Positions 1 through 6,144 of a stretch of DNA of 7,915 nucleotides are shown here, one piece after another (the first letter of the stretch is position 1; each line of letters opens with the position of its first letter). The stretch spans positions 1 through 7,915 of the forward strand of contig URRX01000063.1 in NCBI GenBank assembly GCA_900550345.1. The letters run 5' to 3'. Position numbers and translations under genes: made by a program. The stretch comes from an uncultured Anaerococcus sp. (lineage in GTDB: Bacteria > Bacillota > Clostridia > Tissierellales > Peptoniphilaceae). The notes under the pieces are model-generated. The model was not told the origin of the DNA. It saw only the letters and a program-made list of their open reading frames with translations, and did not search any database.

Positions 1-298
1 ACTTTAAATATTTTAATTATTGTATATGCATTTCTTTATCTATTATTCTATTGATTTTGGAATAGCAATAGAAATAATAGCTTCTTAATACTACTTTTTA
101 GGAAACCAAAAACTATATCTGAATTTTCTTTCCTCGCATTTCAATAATTGGATCATTTACACTTCTTACTTAAAATCTGTCCACTTAAATTATCATGCTG
201 GTAAATTTTTTTCTAAGTAAGAGAATTCTGTAAATCTAACAAGTTATTTTTAATATTTAAGATCGTACGATTTTTTAATACGAAAAACTTTTGTCAGA
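1..298. other. Gene-free AT-rich stretch, probably decayed sequence
   Basis: No reading frame with a convincing start and ribosome binding site was found on either strand. Short open stretches exist on the minus strand, each under about 20 codons, and look like noise or decayed coding sequence. A perfect 10-bp palindrome, ATCGTACGAT, lies at 262-271. No function can be assigned to it. No clear terminator follows the acetyltransferase gene that is read toward this side. Confidence 0.4.
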
Positions 299-378
299 TT
301 ACAAACTGCAAAAGTAATGTCTCGTGAGCTCATTAGGTATACTCTCATCATTTATTCACCACAATATGGACATTTCAT
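299..378 (-). pseudogene. Broken zinc-ribbon reading frame behind a strong ribosome binding site
   Basis: On the minus strand AGGAGGT (387-393) sits 8 bases ahead of an ATG at 378. The reading frame gives MKCPYCGE and then TAA at 354-352. The CPYCG knuckle is a typical first half of a zinc ribbon. Shifting frame by one base at the stop continues the reading as NDESIPNELTRHYFCSL until TAA at 301-299, which includes another Cys. This looks like the start of a small zinc-ribbon gene inactivated by a one-base change and lacking its remainder. It lies about 55 bases downstream of the acetyltransferase stop, so it may once have been the next gene of that operon. The family is not recognised. A genuine 8-residue peptide is the less likely alternative. 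Confidence 0.35.
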
Positions 379-432
379 GGTGATTTACCTCCTATAAATT
401 CAATTTTTACTCACTTTATTACTACAATCTAT

Positions 433-1056
433 CTATTTCAGACTGCTAATTTCATTTTGTAAATTTTCCAAAAATCTGCCCGCATGAGAACCATCCATTT
501 GCGTATGATGAAATTGAAAATAAAGTGTTAAATAATATCTAAACCATTTCTTTTTGTATCTGCCCCAAATGATAAACGGATTATTAAAAATTCCACTATT
601 CATACCAACAGCACCCTCAATTTCTGTATCAATAATCGAAGATGTTCCTATTACCATACTGTCGTTTGACAAATCTCTATCCTGACAGTTCTCTGCAACT
701 TGCACGGTGTATTTTAAATACTGCTTATTGAATTCCTCCAAATCATCCACATATAAAATATCACAAGAACTAACTTCACCATCTTTATTCTTCACAATTG
801 TATTTACTGCAATCTTATCATATTGCATAAGTTTTTCACCTACAGGAAGGATGTAAAACTCTTTTACACTTACTGCAGCCTTACCAATGCAATAATCAAG
901 AAGCATATTAAATTTCATACCTTTTCTTTTACTGATTCTTATCAGATTTGTCACATCTAACATTTTAAAAAAAGTCACCATTGGATTAGGTGCTTTCATC
1001 CATAATTCATAAGCCTTAGCCCTTGATGTATCTTTTGGATTTACTTCTTTTATAAT
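433..1056 (-). CDS. Chloramphenicol acetyltransferase-type (CatA-like) acetyltransferase, possible ATT start
   Basis: Likely acetyl-CoA-dependent O-acetyltransferase of the cytoplasmic, trimeric CAT family. Its C-terminal part contains HHTQMDG, matching the family signature HHxxxDG with the catalytic histidine (H165 of the ATG-started form), followed by the usual helix GRFLENLQNEI. The first ATG (999) gives 188 residues, short for a family of about 210-220. The same frame stays open upstream and encodes IIKEVNPKDTSRAKAYELW, which fits the family's N-terminus. AAAGGAGG (1064-1071) lies 7 bases before an in-frame ATT at 1056-1054, and no ATG/GTG/TTG sits at that spacing. Either ATT is used, as in infC, or a small deletion removed the start codon and translation falls back on the ATG. 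An ATT start gives 207 residues. The substrate is unproven: many such proteins do not give chloramphenicol resistance. It is read in the same direction as the upstream serine recombinase, 146 bases away, as likely cargo. Confidence 0.8.
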   Translation of the reverse strand: MIKEVNPKDTSRAKAYELWMKAPNPMVTFFKMLDVTNLIRISKRKGMKFNMLLDYCIGKAAVSVKEFYILPVGEKLMQYDKIAVNTIVKNKDGEVSSCDILYVDDLEEFNKQYLKYTVQVAENCQDRDLSNDSMVIGTSSIIDTEIEGAVGMNSGIFNNPFIIWGRYKKKWFRYYLTLYFQFHHTQMDGSHAGRFLENLQNEISSLK

Positions 1057-1202
1057 TTTATATCCTCCTTTGCTTTCGAAGAGATAGCAAAACGTTGTGC
1101 AAAACTACTCTTACATCCATATAGTCTTTTTGATGTATCCTTCTTAATCTTTATCAAAGACAAAACGCTTATAAAACTGCTTAAAATGCAGGATTTCTAA
1201 AT

Positions 1203-2876
1203 TTACATCTTTTGTATCAACGCTACAGCTTCGACATTATCTTTATTGTCCAAACCAAAGTCAATCTCATTATCTATAAGCGGAAGCTTGAAAACAACCG
1301 ATTTTATCCAAGTGTCCTTTTCTGTTTTTTCGTCATAAATTTGAATTTCTTCTATCATTTCGTTAAGTAATCTCTTCTTGTCGATATCTGAAAGAACTGT
1401 ATAAAGGCTATTAAAATTTACAAGAATCTTATAAATATTATCCGAGGTTATTTTTTCTTCAAGAATTGCCTCTTTCCTTTTTCTGCTATCATTTAACTGC
1501 ATTTCTGCATATTCTAACTGGTCATATATAGCATCAAGTCTAAGATTTAAATCGGTGTATTTTCTATCATAATGTTTATCTTCAAAATTTAAAGAATCTA
1601 TTTGATTAATTAGTGATGCTTTTGTACCTGTTAATTGCCTAATCTTCGCTAAGTGCTTATTAATAACTTCATCAATTTCTTTTGTGTCTATTTGAATATT
1701 GATTTTTTCTTCAATTTTTTTGGCAAAAGTAGGATTACTAACTACTTGAGTAATTATTGTTTCAACTTCTTTTTCAATTAATTCAGCTCTAATTTGTTTA
1801 TTAAAAGTACATTTATGTCCATTCATCATTTGTCTATGTTTACAACCGTAATAGTAATAATCTTTGTAATGCTCTCCTTCTTTGTTTTTATTACGTTTAC
1901 GGCTTTTGTTTCCATACAAACCAGCACCACAATATGGGCATTTTATTAGATTTGATAAGATATGAACTCTCTCATCTTTTCCTCTATTTATCTTCTCATA
2001 CTTTTTAGCTTGAGATTTTCTTTTTTCCTGTACTGTATTCCACAACTCATCATCAATTAAAGCTTCATGATTTCCTTGAGCTATAATATAATGATCAGAT
2101 TTTTCTAATTTAATTTTACCAGTAGTTTTATCTTTAATTGTTTTTCTTCTTCCATATGCAATTTTCCCATTATATACAGGATTATCCAATATTTGTCTTA
2201 TTAAACTAGCTGAAAAATATGGATTCTTGCCATTTTGTCTTATAGGTTTATTAATACCTAAAGAAACTAAATACTTAGATACTCCATTGGCTCCCATATC
2301 TGAATTAGCATATAAATCAAAAATCATCCTTACTGCTTTAGCTTCATCTTCATTAACAACTAATTCTCCATTATCTAATGAATAGCCAATTGGAGCAAAA
2401 CCACCATTCCATTTTCCTTCTCTTGCCTTTTGTTTCCTTCCTTCCATAGTTTGAGAAAGTATATTTTCACGTTCCATTTCTGCTACTGCCGATAGAATTG
2501 TTATAACAAGCTTTCCAGAATCTTTAGAACTATCTAAACTATCATCAACACAAATCAGATTTACATTATGATTTTCCATGACTTGCAATGACTGCAATAC
2601 ATCCGCTGCATTTCTTCCAAATCTAGATAATTTAAAAACCATTACATAATCAACTTTATCTTTTTCAGCTTCTATATCATTAAGCATAGCTATGAATTCA
2701 TTTCTACCTGAAATAGATGTTCCTGATTTTCCAGCATCTTTATAGGTTTCTATTATTTCTATACCATAAGCTTTTGCATACTGTTTTATTCTTTCTTCCT
2801 GAGCATCAAGTGAGTAACCGTCAATTTGCATAGATGTTGACACTCTTGTATATACATACGCCTTTTTATTTTTCAT
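1203..2876 (-). CDS. Large serine recombinase (resolvase/integrase type), 557 aa
   Basis: Site-specific DNA recombinase that would integrate or excise a mobile element through a phosphoserine link. The N-terminal resolvase domain (about 5-150) has YTRVSTSMQ with nucleophile Ser13, the SLDAQEERI block, and the FKLSRFGRN block with conserved arginines 85 and 88. The long E helix follows (about 126-150). A recombinase domain with the usual NGGFAPIGY segment spans about 155-290. A zinc ribbon uses C313/C316 (CPYCG) and C345/C356. A coiled-coil region (about 400-475) and a C-terminal tail complete the protein. All parts expected of the Tn4451 TnpX / Tn5397 TndX / phage integrase class are present, so it looks intact. 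AAAGGTGG precedes the ATG. Promoter and palindrome lie just upstream. No partner excision factor is evident, although the 57-residue gene directly upstream is read in the same direction. Attachment sites could not be located by eye. Confidence 0.95.
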   Translation of the reverse strand: MKNKKAYVYTRVSTSMQIDGYSLDAQEERIKQYAKAYGIEIIETYKDAGKSGTSISGRNEFIAMLNDIEAEKDKVDYVMVFKLSRFGRNAADVLQSLQVMENHNVNLICVDDSLDSSKDSGKLVITILSAVAEMERENILSQTMEGRKQKAREGKWNGGFAPIGYSLDNGELVVNEDEAKAVRMIFDLYANSDMGANGVSKYLVSLGINKPIRQNGKNPYFSASLIRQILDNPVYNGKIAYGRRKTIKDKTTGKIKLEKSDHYIIAQGNHEALIDDELWNTVQEKRKSQAKKYEKINRGKDERVHILSNLIKCPYCGAGLYGNKSRKRNKNKEGEHYKDYYYYGCKHRQMMNGHKCTFNKQIRAELIEKEVETIITQVVSNPTFAKKIEEKINIQIDTKEIDEVINKHLAKIRQLTGTKASLINQIDSLNFEDKHYDRKYTDLNLRLDAIYDQLEYAEMQLNDSRKRKEAILEEKITSDNIYKILVNFNSLYTVLSDIDKKRLLNEMIEEIQIYDEKTEKDTWIKSVVFKLPLIDNEIDFGLDNKDNVEAVALIQKM

Positions 2877-2909
2877 TTTTCCACCTTTAGTTTGGACATA
2901 TTTTCACGT

Positions 2910-2925
2910 TATAGTTATACCTATA
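2910..2925. promoter_or_regulatory. Near-palindrome overlapping the recombinase promoter, candidate operator
   Basis: TATAGTTATACCTATA is a 16-bp palindrome with one mismatched pair. It starts at the edge of the proposed -10 box and covers the likely transcription start of the serine recombinase gene. A repressor site here would control recombinase expression. A binding site for the recombinase itself is the other reading. Confidence 0.35.
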
Positions 2926-2954
2926 TTTTACATAAATCATAATATAAAAGTCAA
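2925..2954 (-). promoter_or_regulatory. Promoter of the serine recombinase gene
   Basis: On the minus strand TTGACT (2949-2954) and TAAAAT (2925-2930) are separated by 18 bases, which is close to the sigma-A consensus. The predicted start lies about 40 bases ahead of the recombinase ATG. The -35 box lies between the 57-residue gene's stop codon and the recombinase, so the recombinase has its own promoter. Confidence 0.5.
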
Positions 2955-2963
2955 TACAATAAC

Positions 2964-3137
2964 CTAATCCGATGAATTAATATTATCCTCATTTTTATTT
3001 TTTTCTGAACATCTTGGCGGTACTTCCAATTTTTCAAAATCTAACTGATCTGCATACTTTTCTATTAATTCTTGTAAGAGACGTGCCAACCCATCTAATT
3101 CATAAGAACAATCTTTTACGCTATTTTTATTATACAA
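2964..3137 (-). CDS. Small acidic protein of unknown function, 57 aa, TTG start
   Basis: A complete 58-codon frame begins with TTG (3137-3135). AGGAGG at 3147-3152 lies 9 bases upstream. No ATG/GTG alternative exists near this site, so the ribosome binding site decides the start. The protein begins MYNKNSVKDC, has one amphipathic helix (about 12-35, ELDGLARLLQELIEKY) and ends in a polar, disordered-looking tail rich in N, E, D and S. No DNA-binding or membrane motif is visible and the family is not recognised. It lies 87 bases upstream of the serine recombinase in the same direction, so it could be an accessory factor or regulator of that gene (inference). Its promoter core is shared with the 118-residue gene and the rep-like gene, which links it to the replication module instead. 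An inverted repeat spans from the promoter to the start codon. Confidence 0.65.
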   Translation of the reverse strand: MYNKNSVKDCSYELDGLARLLQELIEKYADQLDFEKLEVPPRCSEKNKNEDNINSSD

Positions 3138-3174
3138 GGTAAATTGCCTCCTAATTTTGATTTCACCTTGTATA
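3131..3174. repeat. 10-bp inverted repeat bracketing the 57-aa gene's promoter and start
   Basis: TATACAAGGT (3131-3140) and its exact reverse complement ACCTTGTATA (3165-3174) are separated by 24 bases holding the ribosome binding site. One half overlaps the -10 box and the other the TTG start. Most of the upstream half would not be transcribed, so a DNA operator with half-sites about 34 bp apart (three helical turns) is more likely than a full RNA hairpin. A short AAGGT/ACCTT stem in the mRNA remains possible. Confidence 0.5.
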
Positions 3175-3186
3175 TGTCAGAAAAAA
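3171..3186 (-). promoter_or_regulatory. Shared-type promoter of the 57-aa gene (TTCTGACATATA)
   Basis: The minus strand reads TTTTTTCTGACATATA, ending at 3171. CATATA can serve as the -10 box, with TG one base upstream as an extended -10. The same 12 bases precede the 118-residue and rep-like genes. No good -35 box is seen. A second weakly shared block, CTGTGTGGAGAAAA, lies further upstream and resembles CTGTGTAGAAAA before the rep-like gene. Confidence 0.45.
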
Positions 3187-3277
3187 GTATTGATTCGTGT
3201 TTTTCTCCACACAGACTTTTTTATTGAAAATCTTTTAATGCATATATTCAATAGTTAATTGAAGAAAGGAGTAAAAA

Positions 3278-3874
3278 ATGAAAAAAGATAGGAAAATTCC
3301 ACTATTAAACGAGTTTTATTGCCGCGGAAGGATTGTAGGAAAAGGAGGTTTTAAGGAAAGAAATACATACTTAACAATCTTTATTAATGGGAAAAGAGAG
3401 CCAAATTATATGAAAGTATACTTTGAATCTATAGATATTCATGATTTTAAAATGAATCAAACTGTTTATATTACAGGTTTTGTGAAAAGCCCTGTCATTC
3501 CCTATTTATATGAAGGTAGAAAAGAACAGTATTTTCTTGGTGAAAAAATAGTCTTAGAGAACACTTTGTTATCAGAAGCCTTTGAAATAGAAAATATAGG
3601 TTTTTCTTTTAAAAACCCATTTTCACGAGTTTTTCTTAGCGGTTCTATCTTAAGCATCAAAGAGTTCAATAATTGGATTACGATTCAAGTGCGAGACTAT
3701 AGAGAGCAAGTAATTACACTTCAATACTCTAAAAACATGCGTGTAAATGATGTTTCGCTCGAAATAAATGACTTTGTTTTCGTATCGGCAATACTAGTCT
3801 CTGCAAGGAAAAATTATGATGAAATTACAGTTGACTATGAGGATTTAATAGTGGATGATTTAGCTGTGAATTAA
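3278..3874 (+). CDS. Probable ssDNA-binding protein with two OB-fold-like domains, 198 aa
   Basis: Proposed to coat single-stranded DNA during replication of the element. It appears to have two beta-rich segments of OB-fold character. The first (about 12-95) has the SSB-like order of a strand FYCRGRIV, a basic loop, a strand YLTIFINGKR, then MKVYFES and QTVYITGFV. The second (about 116-193) repeats it as RVFLSGSIL, NWITIQVRD, VITLQYS and FVFVSAILV. There is no signal peptide, membrane segment or acidic SSB-type C-terminal tip. It is the only plus-strand gene of the central block, opposite in direction to the rep-like gene. AAAGGAG (3265-3271) supports the ATG. TATATT near 3242-3247 may be a -10 box, lying between inverted halves TATTGAA (3222-3228) and TTCAATA (3247-3253), a possible operator. 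The fold call comes from strand pattern only, with no obvious family signature, so another OB-fold nucleic-acid binder is possible. Confidence 0.55.
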   Translation: MKKDRKIPLLNEFYCRGRIVGKGGFKERNTYLTIFINGKREPNYMKVYFESIDIHDFKMNQTVYITGFVKSPVIPYLYEGRKEQYFLGEKIVLENTLLSEAFEIENIGFSFKNPFSRVFLSGSILSIKEFNNWITIQVRDYREQVITLQYSKNMRVNDVSLEINDFVFVSAILVSARKNYDEITVDYEDLIVDDLAVN

Positions 3875-3917
3875 AAAATAAAAGCTTGAGGTTAGACAAT
3901 CTCAAGCTTTTATTTTT
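3874..3917. terminator. Strong bidirectional intrinsic terminator
   Basis: A perfect 17-bp stem (3874-3890 with 3901-3917) has a 10-base loop and a GCTTGAG/CTCAAGC core, with A-tracts on one arm and T-tracts on the other. It starts at the stop codon of the OB-fold gene and faces the end of the convergent 118-residue gene. It can therefore end transcription from both sides. Confidence 0.9.
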
Positions 3918-3942
3918 ACTAGATTTAATTATAATTTTTTAG

Positions 3943-4299
3943 TCACTCTCTTTGGATCTCATACACAAAGCTATGCCAGTTATTAAAGAATTTTTCATTA
4001 AACAAATGGGACAACTTTATGAAGTTTTTAAAGCCTATACTCTCTAAATCAAGCTCTATATCAAAACTTCCATAAACTTCTGCATAGCATCTTATGGTTA
4101 CTATCATATCGCTTAAAAAGTACTGAAGTGACTCACCTTCTCTTTCTAGTAAAATATCTCTGACGCCATCTACACAATAATAGTGTCCTCCAACATCTAG
4201 CCACACTTCTTCACTTAAAATAGATTTTTCTACCGACATAATATTCATGACTACACTTTTAAAAACCTTATCCAACAATTCTTCTTTTTCTAATATCAT
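3943..4299 (-). CDS. Protein of unknown function, 118 aa
   Basis: The family is not recognised. The protein is soluble-looking and mildly acidic. It has an N-terminal helix (1-30), a small central segment with EVWLDVGGHYYCVDGV (31-46), a helix (about 47-75) and an acidic stretch (FDIELDLESIGF, 79-90), then a C-terminal half rich in Phe and Asn. No catalytic, HTH or zinc motif is seen. It is a credible gene: AAAGGA lies 7 bases before the ATG, a good promoter precedes it (-35 TTGTTA, 17 bases, CATATA) and a terminator follows. It is read in the same direction as the rep-like gene, about 220 bases downstream of it, but has its own promoter with the shared core. A role in replication, copy control or host interaction of the element is a guess from position only. 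Confidence 0.7.
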   Translation of the reverse strand: MILEKEELLDKVFKSVVMNIMSVEKSILSEEVWLDVGGHYYCVDGVRDILLEREGESLQYFLSDMIVTIRCYAEVYGSFDIELDLESIGFKNFIKLSHLFNEKFFNNWHSFVYEIQRE

Positions 4300-4343
4300 A
4301 ATAATTTCCTTTCCTAATATATATAGTTACTTCTTACAGTCTT

Positions 4344-4372
4344 TATATGTCAGAATTAATATCCAATAACAA
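4344..4372 (-). promoter_or_regulatory. Promoter of the 118-aa gene (TTGTTA-17-CATATA)
   Basis: The minus strand shows TTGTTA (4367-4372), a 17-base spacer and CATATA (4344-4349), with TG one base upstream of the -10. This is the best-formed member of the shared TTCTGACATATA promoter set. Its -35 and core match the plus-strand element at 5846 over TTGTTATT and TTCTGACA at identical spacing. Confidence 0.6.
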
Positions 4373-4521
4373 ACTTGTCGTCATTGAAAATTCTTCCTAT
4401 TATTATAAGAGATTGCTACTTATCTTTTACACTAACTAAAGAGAGTAATACTTTCTTTAAATTCTACTACTTACACCAATCGAATATCTATCCTTTTTCA
4501 CAATACATATCACTTCTATCC

Positions 4522-5676
4522 TCATTTAATGAGGTCATGAAATTGACTTTTTATACTATAAACTAAATTTTCAACTTTCTCTTTTTTATTTTTAGAATAA
4601 TAAAGATACGGCTCCTTGCATAACAGTCTTTTTATATATCCTAAAATGCGCCCTTTGTTTTTATCTTTTAAAAAAACTTCACTAACAATTTCTAACAAAT
4701 CATCTGAATCAAAAAGTATTTGATAACCTAATTGCCTTTCTTGAATTAGGATATCGCTAATCATTAAGCTTCCCCACTCTTTTCCTCTTCGATCCTTTTC
4801 CCTATATTTTTTAACGGCTTTCACAAGAAGGTCTCTACACATTAATTTTTGCTTTTCATATGGCTTAAAAAGATTTTTTTCTAAATATAAGAATAATTTT
4901 TGACGAAACACTTCTTCATTTAAATTAAAAAGATTTGTTTCTTCAAAAAAATCTTTAAACTTATCTGTTTTTTTTATTGTATGCTCATATCTATAAATAC
5001 TCCCATTTAGTATCTCTCCATTTTCATCAACGATGACGATTTCTTTATTTTTATGCTTCTTTTTTGTTTCTTTTAATTTATCATAAAATGTAATTTTATG
5101 TCGTTGATTTTGTGCTGTTATTGTTTTGGATTCATAGCCGTCTTTCTCTTTATGGTTTTCAATATCTATGCAAATTTTCATATACGGGATAAATCTAACC
5201 AGAGTACGTAATGGGTCTTCAAAATCTTTAGTATTACCTGTCGTTAAATAATTGTAGTTAATTTCACAATAGTTAAAAATGACATTTGATATGTCTATCT
5301 CAATTTTATAATCTTCGTATAATATATTTTTAATTTCCACAACCACATCTTTTAATTCTTCTAAAGAAAAATTTTCTATATTTTGTCCTAGAATGTCCGT
5401 TGGCGAAAAATCTATTCTTGCATATAAGCCACAATCTATGTTGCAACAATTCTCTCTTCTTATCTCCAATCGCCCAATTCCTCCCCTTTCAATTCGAATG
5501 GATTTCAGTTCTTTTCTATAATAACTAAATTTCGTTATTCCATATGAGTTCTGATATAAGCTTATTAAGTGATTAATCTCATACTCGGTAACTCTTACAT
5601 TCTTAAATTTCACTCTATCAAAGCCAATGCGTTGAAATTTCTCATATCTTACTAAGATGTTTTTTTCTATTTTCAT
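4522..5676 (-). CDS. Probable replication initiator, phage/plasmid II/X-like family, 384 aa
   Basis: Proposed to start replication of the element, probably by nicking one strand as the filamentous-phage gene II protein does. Supporting features are an N-terminal region containing LYARIDFSPTDILG (85-97), followed by a helix and an acidic, Tyr-rich strand (EINYNY, 138-143); the block RHKITFYDKLKE (192-203); and SIYRYEHTIKK (226-236). These resemble, in this order, the NPS, RxYDKxxE and RxE(v/t)-type blocks of that family. The C-terminal third (about 240-384) is helical and basic and is not recognised. The nicking tyrosine cannot be picked with certainty. The ATG has GGGGG (5681-5685) only 4 bases upstream, an unusual binding site that may keep translation low. 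The gene ends in TGA inside a 15-bp near-palindrome (4520-4534). A long hairpin lies about 90 bp upstream. Rep_trans or another plasmid Rep family is the main alternative. Confidence 0.6.
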   Translation of the reverse strand: MKIEKNILVRYEKFQRIGFDRVKFKNVRVTEYEINHLISLYQNSYGITKFSYYRKELKSIRIERGGIGRLEIRRENCCNIDCGLYARIDFSPTDILGQNIENFSLEELKDVVVEIKNILYEDYKIEIDISNVIFNYCEINYNYLTTGNTKDFEDPLRTLVRFIPYMKICIDIENHKEKDGYESKTITAQNQRHKITFYDKLKETKKKHKNKEIVIVDENGEILNGSIYRYEHTIKKTDKFKDFFEETNLFNLNEEVFRQKLFLYLEKNLFKPYEKQKLMCRDLLVKAVKKYREKDRRGKEWGSLMISDILIQERQLGYQILFDSDDLLEIVSEVFLKDKNKGRILGYIKRLLCKEPYLYYSKNKKEKVENLVYSIKSQFHDLIK

Positions 5677-5714
5677 AATTCCCCCATATAAAAGAAAGTT
5701 TTTAATCTATCTCT

Positions 5715-5728
5715 TATATGTCAGAAAA
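5715..5728 (-). promoter_or_regulatory. Shared-type promoter of the rep-like gene (TTTTCTGACATATA)
   Basis: TTTTCTGACATATA on the minus strand ends at 5715, placing an extended -10 (TG-A-CATATA) about 40 bases ahead of the ATG. The -35 region is poor. The block CTGTGTAGAAAA upstream (5742-5753) recurs in similar form before the 57-residue gene, suggesting a common activator or repressor site. Confidence 0.5.
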
Positions 5729-5768
5729 TTTAATATTTTTATTTTCTACACAGGATTTCCAATAAATA

Positions 5769-5811
5769 AAATCTGTTTATACGGTCCATTTATGGACGTA
5801 TAAACAGATTT
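5769..5811. other. 18-bp hairpin upstream of the rep-like gene, candidate replication origin
   Basis: Arms 5769-5787 and 5794-5811 pair over 18 bp with one bulged G and a six-base loop, ATTTAT. No T-tract follows on either strand, so it is not a terminator. Its place just in front of a putative nicking Rep fits a double-strand origin of rolling-circle type. Two arms around a 6-bp centre would also fit a tyrosine-recombinase core site. Both are inferences. Confidence 0.5.
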
Positions 5812-5845
5812 AGGGTATTTACCAAGGATAAGTTTTTAAACTCTT

Positions 5846-5879
5846 TTGTTATTAAGAACCTTTTCTGACAAATTATAAA
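5846..5879 (+). promoter_or_regulatory. Plus-strand promoter candidate matching the shared element
   Basis: TTGTTA (5846-5851), then 17 bases ending in TTCTGA, then CAAATTATAAAT. TTGTTATT and TTCTGACA occur at the same spacing as in the promoter of the 118-residue gene, but on the opposite strand. It could start a transcript running through the structured leader to the tyrosine recombinase. Confidence 0.4.
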
Positions 5880-6052
5880 TAGAAGATTGATGGTATGGAG
5901 AAAATAAAAAAGATAAGTGATCAAAAATGAGGAAACAAAGAGAGGAAGTCGCAAAATATGAAGTAAGAAAAAAATAAAAAAGATTTATAGAGCAAAAATT
6001 TTAAGTATGTAAAAAAATGTATAGTGTAGGAATTCACTTACAAAAGCATTAA
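5880..6052 (+). other. Purine-rich leader with short, broken reading frames
   Basis: The stretch is rich in A and G on the plus strand. It holds two small overlapping frames, ATG-started at about 5896 (MEKIKKISDQK) and about 5927 (MRKQREEVAKYEVRKK). Joined by a frame shift they would form one short basic coiled-coil-like peptide, so they may be remnants of a small gene. Neither has a clear ribosome binding site. No known RNA was recognised. Confidence 0.25.
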
Positions 6053-6120
6053 ATAGCAAGCCAAGCTATCAATCTAAAAATGTGTACTTTAGAGCAAGCC
6101 AAGCTCTTTAAAAAATGTGT
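6053..6120 (+). repeat. Two tandem hairpin units with identical loop AAGCCAA
   Basis: Unit 1 has stem ATAGC/GCTAT (6053-6057, 6065-6069) and unit 2 has stem AGAGC/GCTCT (6091-6095, 6103-6107). Both close the same seven-base loop AAGCCAA, and each is followed by AAAAATGTGT (6076-6085 and 6111-6120). The repeat period is 38 bases. The outer stem bases differ between units yet stay fully paired, so the folded structure rather than the sequence looks conserved. CAATCTAA (6070-6077) and TTAGATTG (6127-6134) can also pair around unit 2. Possible roles are an RNA element in the leader or a binding array for the recombinase encoded downstream. Confidence 0.6.
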
Positions 6121-6144
6121 TTTGTCTTAGATTGGACAACTTAG

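Noticed and set aside
262..271. 10-bp palindrome ATCGTACGAT as an operator
   Set aside because: It has no adjacent promoter or intact gene, and a single palindrome of this size can arise by chance.
1050..1191. Minus-strand frame of about 47 codons ending over the acetyltransferase start (ends SSKAKEDIKL)
   Set aside because: No start codon with a ribosome binding site and no recognised domain. Overlap with the acetyltransferase is probably chance.
4375..4566. 63-residue plus-strand frame starting at TTG
   Set aside because: No ribosome binding site, it overlaps the end of the rep-like gene in antisense, and its start overlaps the -35 region of the 118-residue gene's promoter. Composition looks like AT-rich noise.
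5769..5811. Intrinsic terminator for the rep region
   Set aside because: The stem is strong but no run of T follows it on either strand, and it lies upstream rather than downstream of genes.
6053..6120. Two-repeat CRISPR array
   Set aside because: The repeated part is only a hairpin with changing stem bases, there are just two copies, and no cas gene is present.
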